Assembly: GCA_023392225.1 (NCBI GenBank)
Contig: JAEVZM010000625.1
Span: 1-10,562, forward strand
DNA from: Pseudomonadota bacterium
GTDB lineage: Bacteria > Pseudomonadota > Alphaproteobacteria > Rhizobiales > Kaistiaceae
DNA: 10,562 nucleotides
Direction: 5' to 3'
Shown: positions 7,703 through 10,562 of the stretch, in pieces
Layout of the letters: every line of letters begins with the position of its first letter
Numbering within the stretch: the stretch's first letter is position 1
Translations under genes and position numbers: made by a program
Notes under the pieces: generated by a model
Databases searched by the model: none
Seen by the model: the letters and a program-made list of their open reading frames with translations, nothing else
What the model was told of the DNA's origin: nothing

Positions 7703-8653
7703 ATGAACCCGACCCGAAGCGTCCTCGTCACCGGCGCCAACGGCTTCATCGGCCGTCATGTCGTCGCCGCGCTCCCCGGGTGCACGGCCGCGATTCGGAC
7801 CAGCGCGACCAATCCCCCGAGCGCCGTCCGGAGCGTGCGGATCGCGCGCATCGATGCGAGCACCGATTGGGCCGACGCGCTGGCCGGCATCGACGCCGTG
7901 GTCCATCTCGCCGGCCTCGCCCACCGCCTCGACGGCGCGTCCGGCGACGCAGAAGCCTATGAGATCGTCAACACGCGCGGCACGCTGCGGCTGGCGGAGG
8001 CTGCGGCCGCGGCCGGCGTCCGCGACTTCGTCTTCGCCAGCTCGATCGCAGTGCACGGCACCACCACGGACGGCCGTGCGCCGTTCCGCGAATCGGACGC
8101 CTTCCGACCCGCCGGTCCCTACGGGGCGAGCAAGGCGAAGGCGGAGGACGGTCTTGCCGCGCTCGCCGCGCGCTCAGGCATGGCGGTGACCGTCATGCGA
8201 CCGCCGCTGGTCCACGGCCGCGACGCGCCGGGCAATCTCGGCAGGCTTTCCGCAGCGCTCCGCAGCGGCATCCCCCTCCCCCTCGCCTCGGTCCGCAACC
8301 GGCGCGCCTTCCTCGGCGTCGCCAACCTCGCCGACTTCGTGTCGTGGCGCCTGGCGCACGACAATCGCGGCTTCGAGGCCTTCCTCCTCGCCGACGACGA
8401 CCAGCCGGCGACGCCCGAGTTCGTGACGATGCTCGGCGACGCGATGGGGCTGCGTCCGCGGCTGGTTCCGTTTCCGCAGCGCCTGCTCCACGCCGGCCTC
8501 GCCGCCGCGGGACGCCGCGGCATGGCGGAGGGACTGGTTGCCTCGCTCGAGGTCGACACGGGAAAGTCCCGGGCGGCCGGATGGCGGCCGCCGCTCGGGC
8601 TTGCGGAAGGGCTGCGGGCCGCCTGGCGGCCGGATCAGTCGACGCTGGCGTAG
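7703..8653 (+). CDS. NAD-dependent epimerase/dehydratase (nucleotide-sugar, extended SDR; WbpV/GalE-like)
   Basis: 316 residues from ATG 7703, supported by GAGGAAG about 10 nt upstream; the frame is open 180 nt further 5' but that part has no recognisable sequence. It is an extended short-chain dehydrogenase acting on nucleotide sugars, probably for O-antigen or exopolysaccharide. The NAD-binding glycine motif TGANGFIG is at 10-17, VHLAG is at 67-71, and the catalytic Ser region is FASSIAVHG (111-119). The active-site pair Tyr140/Lys144 lies in YGASK, followed by MRPPLVHG (165-172). The NRRAFLGVANLADFV stretch (199-213) resembles UDP-N-acetylglucosamine 4-epimerase/reductase relatives that usually sit beside a WecA-like glycosyltransferase. 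No such partner lies in this window, and the exact substrate is unknown. Its 3' end overlaps the opposing regulator gene by 19 nt. Confidence 0.9.
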   Translation: MNPTRSVLVTGANGFIGRHVVAALPGCTAAIRTSATNPPSAVRSVRIARIDASTDWADALAGIDAVVHLAGLAHRLDGASGDAEAYEIVNTRGTLRLAEAAAAAGVRDFVFASSIAVHGTTTDGRAPFRESDAFRPAGPYGASKAKAEDGLAALAARSGMAVTVMRPPLVHGRDAPGNLGRLSAALRSGIPLPLASVRNRRAFLGVANLADFVSWRLAHDNRGFEAFLLADDDQPATPEFVTMLGDAMGLRPRLVPFPQRLLHAGLAAAGRRGMAEGLVASLEVDTGKSRAAGWRPPLGLAEGLRAAWRPDQSTLA

Positions 8654-9114
8654 GCGGCCTTGCCGGCCTTGCTGCCCTTGGCGCGCTTGGCCGGTTCCGG
8701 TTCCGACTGGAGCGCGTCGGCGATGGTGCGCCGGTCGAGCACGTTCCGCTCGGCCTCGACCACTTCGGCGAAGACCCGGCGGATCTCGCAGTCGCCTTCG
8801 CTCTTGCAGTCGTCGCAGCGGCGATAGGCGATCCGCGACAGGCAGGGCAGCGGCGACTGCGGCCCGTCGATGATCCTGAGCACGCTGCCGAAGGTGATCT
8901 CGGAGGGGTCCTTGAGCAACTGATAGCCGCCGAACTTGCCGCGCCGGCTGAGGAGGATGCCGTGGCGCTTGAGGTCGAGCAGGATCTGCTCGAGGAACTT
9001 CTTCGGGATCGACTGCTGGTCGGCGATATCCGAGATGAACACCGGCTCGCCCTTCGGCGCCTGCGCAAGCGAGACGAGCGCCCGGAGCGCGTATTTGGCC
9101 TTCTGGGAAATCAT
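8635..9114 (-). CDS. Rrf2-family transcriptional regulator with four-cysteine cluster
   Basis: 159 residues. Rrf2 proteins are dimeric winged-helix DNA-binding regulators, often sensing Fe-S clusters, nitric oxide or cysteine status (IscR, NsrR, RirA, CymR). The N-terminus MISQKAKYALRALVSLA, the recognition region with IPKKFLEQILLDLKRHG (36-52) and the wing SRRGKFGGYQLLKDP (56-70) are diagnostic. Cysteines at 91, 100, 103 and 109 give the pattern C-X8-C-X2-C-X5-C. This differs from the three-Cys spacing of IscR and RirA, so a cluster or thiol sensor is possible but unproven. A Lys/Ala-rich tail (about 142-153) ends the protein. The sulfate-import operon nearby suggests sulfur control, by analogy with CymR; this is inference. 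The Shine-Dalgarno is weak, but the start matches the family exactly. It converges on the epimerase gene with a 19-nt overlap. Confidence 0.93.
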   Translation of the reverse strand: MISQKAKYALRALVSLAQAPKGEPVFISDIADQQSIPKKFLEQILLDLKRHGILLSRRGKFGGYQLLKDPSEITFGSVLRIIDGPQSPLPCLSRIAYRRCDDCKSEGDCEIRRVFAEVVEAERNVLDRRTIADALQSEPEPAKRAKGSKAGKAAYASVD

Positions 9115-9179
9115 GGTCGCGGCGGAATCCGATGCGGCTCTCGGCGACGATCCAGCCGATCATCGCGATCTGTGCGGTC

Positions 9180-9208
9180 GTATTAGGTATCTGTGCCGGA
9201 TTTGTGAA
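9180..9208 (-). promoter_or_regulatory. Candidate promoter of the Rrf2-family regulator
   Basis: On the minus strand TTCACA (9203-9208) and TAATAC (9180-9185) are 17 nt apart, about 65 nt before the start codon. The -35 matches consensus at five of six positions; the -10 is weak. The -35 lies inside a 12-nt sequence repeated at 9376-9387, so it may be an operator as well. Confidence 0.35.
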
Positions 9209-9209
9209 G
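9198..9209 (+). repeat. 12-nt direct repeat, copy 1 (GGATTTGTGAAG)
   Basis: An identical copy lies at 9376-9387, 178 bp downstream. This copy overlaps the candidate -35 box of the Rrf2 gene. A related core, AATTGTGAA, lies at 7503-7511 in the sbp upstream region. Confidence 0.6.
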
Positions 9210-9375
9210 AAGAAAGCAATGCAGTTGCTGTGAACCAGCTCACCATCACGCGCCGGCCGGAGCCCGCCTCCAGCGCGGCGACCGCATCGGCAGGACGCGA
9301 AGCCCCCCGCGGTAGTTTGCACGGTGTGGCGCCAAGCCTAGTGGACGCCAGTGCGTGCTAGTGTGCCTTTGGGCA

Positions 9376-9387
9376 GGATTTGTGAAG
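9376..9387 (+). repeat. 12-nt direct repeat, copy 2 (GGATTTGTGAAG)
   Basis: Second copy of the repeat seen at 9198-9209. It sits just before the preferred start of the exported hypothetical protein, so it could be a shared binding site for that gene and the Rrf2 gene. Confidence 0.6.
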
Positions 9388-9407
9388 TCGCGGCGCGATC
9401 CTGCCAA

Positions 9408-9986
9408 GTGAAGGTTTCGAAATTGAGCAGCCTCTTCCTGTCACTGACCTGCTTCTTGGCACTGCATGGGCTGGGAGCTTGCGACTCCGGGAGCCTCGCG
9501 CGCCAATGGAGCGGCGCCATGTCACCCCTGGTCGAACAATGGACCGTTTTCGCGTTCCGGCGCGAAGGAGAGATCGCCCGCGGTGACTTTGTGATCCAGC
9601 CAGATTCTCTCGGCTACATGATGGGCTCACAGGGCCGGTCGACAGTCTTCGGTCTCTTGCTCGGGCGGCCGGGCGACAGGGTCTACATCGGAGAACGAAG
9701 ACTCATCGTCTGCGAAGGCGATGACCGATGCGTGGAGGCGACGAGACTCTGCGATTTCGTTGGGGGATTCGCGCAGGAGGACTACGTCACACCTTCAGGA
9801 AACGGGGTTCGCGTGGATCTGAAGTCAGACGAGTATCTCGTCATGACCCGCCTTGAGTATGATGATCCGGGACAGATCAAGTTCAACTTCCGGCGCAGCG
9901 ACCGCGTCTATCCGGTCACGCTGATCTTCAATCACGGTATTCTACGCGAACCGGCCCGCTCTGCAGCCGAGCTCTGCGGCTCCTGA
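9408..9986 (+). CDS. Exported hypothetical protein, possible degenerate S26 signal-peptidase-like fold
   Basis: 192 residues if started at GTG 9408. I do not recognise the family. The start is uncertain: GTG 9351 and 9363 are further out, and TTG 9423 has the best Shine-Dalgarno (GAAGG, 8 nt). GTG 9408 gives a signal peptide with a basic n-region (MKVSK) and a hydrophobic core, ending in LGAC at 22-25, a possible lipobox. RGDFV (58-62) and GRPGDRVYI (86-94) resemble boxes C and D of S26 peptidases such as LepB and TraF, and DEYLVMTR (141-148) sits where a box E might start. The catalytic Ser-Met is not there (Met-Ser-Pro at 38-40 instead) and the expected Lys before the PGD motif is absent. 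Cysteines at 102, 108, 115 and 190 could form disulfides. Codon third positions look less GC-rich than in neighbouring genes. It ends 8 nt from the 3' end of the tRNA gene. Confidence 0.65.
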   Translation: MKVSKLSSLFLSLTCFLALHGLGACDSGSLARQWSGAMSPLVEQWTVFAFRREGEIARGDFVIQPDSLGYMMGSQGRSTVFGLLLGRPGDRVYIGERRLIVCEGDDRCVEATRLCDFVGGFAQEDYVTPSGNGVRVDLKSDEYLVMTRLEYDDPGQIKFNFRRSDRVYPVTLIFNHGILREPARSAAELCGS

Positions 9987-9994
9987 ACTGCAAA

Positions 9995-10318
9995 TGGTGC
10001 GGGCGGCCGGGCTCGAACCGGCACGGGCTTTCGCCCTACGGATTTTCTTACCAGCTACGGCTTTCGCCGCTCCCGCCGAACCGGCGGGATTTGTGGTCTG
10101 GACTATCCCTTCACCATGACGCGCTGCGATCCGGCTCGCGCTGTAGGTGCCGCCCGTCTAGTCTCTACACCTTCCCCGTCGGGTAATCCCCTCCGGGGCT
10201 TGGCTCGGGATTCCCAGCCAAGGGTTCCCCGACTTTGAGCGGTTCTGCACCGGCGGTTTCCCGCCGGGCACTCAAGTATTCCCAAGTCCGTTGCGTCTAC
10301 CAGTTTCGCCACGCCCGC
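9995..10318 (-). tRNA. trnL-UAA: tRNA-Leu(UAA), interrupted by a group I intron
   Basis: The gene lies on the minus strand. The 5' exon is 10284-10318 (35 nt) and the 3' exon 9995-10046 (52 nt), giving an 87-nt tRNA with an encoded CCA end (9995-9997). The acceptor stem GCGGGCG/CGCCCGC (10312-10318 with 9999-10005) is perfect. The D-arm carries GGTAGA. The anticodon stem ACGGA/TCCGT closes a 7-nt loop CTTAAAA once the exons are joined, so the anticodon is UAA. The long variable arm GGGC-GAAA-GCCC marks a class II tRNA, and the T-arm (10006-10022) contains TTCGAGC. All of this identifies Leu(UAA), which reads UUA and, by wobble, UUG codons. A conventional tRNA search would miss or misread it because of the 237-nt insertion. 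Confidence 0.95.
10047..10283 (-). ncRNA. Self-splicing group I intron (IC3-like) inside tRNA-Leu(UAA)
   Basis: 237 nt, inserted between anticodon bases U34 and A35. It starts after the exon U and ends with G at 10047, as group I introns do. Intron-numbered helices found by hand: P1, exon ACUU with GAGU 11-14, with the U-G pair at the splice site; P2, 17-34, GAAA loop; P3, CCGCUC 42-47 with GGGCGG 129-134; P4, 52-56 with 75-79; P5, 60-62 with 69-71; P6/P6a, 80-90 with 106-115; P7, GACUA 121-125 with UAGUC 179-183; P8, closed by CACC 135-138 and GGUG 169-172. P9 is ACCA 187-190 with UGGU 231-234 and encloses an 8-bp hairpin (195-213) and a GAAA hairpin (214-227). The core segment around AGAGACUAGACGGGC closely resembles what I remember of the cyanobacterial tRNA-Leu intron. 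No endonuclease ORF fits. Ribozyme activity is inferred from structure. Confidence 0.93.
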
Positions 10319-10328
10319 GGCTCCTCCG

Positions 10329-10357
10329 GCTATCGGCGAGAAGCCGCCGTGTGTCAA
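10329..10357 (-). promoter_or_regulatory. Promoter of the tRNA-Leu(UAA) gene
   Basis: A perfect -35 TTGACA (10352-10357) and GATAGC (10329-10334) are spaced by 17 nt on the minus strand, ending 10 nt before the mature tRNA 5' end. The -10 is imperfect, but spacing and position fit a stable-RNA promoter. Confidence 0.6.
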
Positions 10358-10400
10358 CCGGAGGCAGCATGCGCACCCTCGCCCAATCCATTCTGCGACC

Positions 10401-10461
10401 TATCTTGCGATATATCTTGACAATCGGCGACATCCACTCCAGATACATCTCACGATATAAC
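10401..10461 (+). promoter_or_regulatory. Promoter/operator region of the His-rich regulator-like gene
   Basis: A perfect -35 TTGACA lies at 10417-10422; the -10 is unclear (GATACA 10442-10447 at 19 nt). TATCTTG occurs twice (10401-10407 and 10413-10419), TATC-4 nt-GATA forms an inverted repeat (10401-10412), GATATATC (10409-10416) is a palindrome, and CGATATA recurs at 10453-10459. Such TATC/GATA repeats around a promoter fit autoregulation by a PadR/YqjI-type repressor. Confidence 0.45.
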
Positions 10462-10462
10462 G

Positions 10463-10469
10463 TAAGGAG
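10463..10469 (+). promoter_or_regulatory. Ribosome binding site of the His-rich gene
   Basis: TAAGGAG, 8 nt before GTG at 10478. It is a near-perfect Shine-Dalgarno and is the main reason for choosing this GTG as the start. Confidence 0.75.
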
Positions 10470-10477
10470 ACGAAATC

Positions 10478-10562
10478 GTGCACAACCATCACCACTGCCG
10501 CCATCACCATGGCCACCATCATCACGAGGAGCATTTCGCGGCCGGACGGCGCGGCTTCGGCG
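10478..10562 (+). CDS. His-rich N-terminus, probable PadR/YqjI-type metal-responsive regulator (partial)
   Basis: Only the first 28 codons are in the window; the frame is open at the right edge. Starting from GTG, 12 of the first 19 residues are His (positions 2, 4-6, 9-11, 13-16 and 19) with a Cys at 7, followed by EEHFAAGRRGFG. A His-rich metal-binding extension in front of a winged helix is characteristic of E. coli YqjI, a PadR-family Ni/Fe-responsive repressor, and many alphaproteobacterial PadR proteins carry one. The TATC/GATA repeats upstream support a self-regulated repressor. The DNA-binding domain itself is not visible, so a nickel chaperone or other His-rich metal protein remains possible. 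Confidence 0.55.
   Translation, partial: MHNHHHCRHHHGHHHHEEHFAAGRRGFG

Noticed and set aside
8174..9322. A 382-codon minus-strand frame covering the Rrf2 gene and part of the epimerase
   Set aside because: It is Arg/Gly/Pro-rich out-of-frame reading; the Rrf2 frame inside it has unmistakable family motifs.
9965..9981. AGCCG-7 nt-CGGCT hairpin as a terminator between the exported protein and the tRNA
   Set aside because: The stem is only five pairs, lies inside the coding sequence, and has no U-run on either strand.
10103..10357. An 84-codon open frame on the minus strand across the right-end RNA gene
   Set aside because: Its peptide starts its recognisable part with GVAKLVDATDLG, which is the typical mistranslation of a tRNA-Leu 5' half. 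It covers the tRNA exon and intron and has no ribosome binding site.
10480..10540. CAT/CAC-rich stretch as a microsatellite repeat
   Set aside because: The units are irregular mixtures of CAC and CAT interrupted by other codons, behind a strong ribosome binding site. It is best explained as His-rich coding sequence.
1..10562. CRISPR array, insertion sequence or phage genes
   Set aside because: No regularly spaced repeats, no transposase or integrase motifs and no terminal inverted repeats were seen.

Overview
The window is GC-rich, densely coded DNA with the codon usage and gene families of an alphaproteobacterium, most likely of the rhizobial (Hyphomicrobiales) type; no species can be assigned from the sequence alone. 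Most genes lie on the minus strand.

Left part (1-3416, all minus): the N-terminal 378 codons of an RhlE-type DEAD-box RNA helicase cut by the window edge; a twin-arginine-like lipoprotein L,D-transpeptidase (YkuD fold) for peptidoglycan cross-linking; and a four-helix DUF2254 membrane protein.

Centre (3520-7444, minus): a complete sulfate/thiosulfate ABC importer operon in the order sbp-cysT-cysW-cysA. The genes are tightly spaced or overlapping, with a promoter/operator region upstream of sbp and a 7-bp hairpin just after cysA. The CysA ATPase carries Ala where the Walker B catalytic Glu is expected.

Right-centre (7703-9986): a divergently transcribed nucleotide-sugar epimerase/dehydratase (plus), overlapping tail-to-tail by 19 bp with an Rrf2-family regulator (minus) that has four clustered cysteines and may control sulfur genes. 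Then comes an unrecognised exported protein (plus) with a weak resemblance to S26 signal peptidases lacking the catalytic residues.

Right end (9995-10562): the most striking element is a tRNA-Leu(UAA) gene (minus) split by a 237-nt group I intron between anticodon bases U34 and A35. This is the insertion site known for the cyanobacterial and plastid tRNA-Leu(UAA) intron. P1 to P9 can all be drawn by hand, the intron ends in G, and there is no homing endonuclease ORF. The window ends in the first 28 codons of a His-rich protein (plus) behind a promoter with TATC/GATA repeats, which resembles the N-terminus of metal-responsive PadR/YqjI-type regulators.

No CRISPR array, insertion sequence or rRNA gene was seen.
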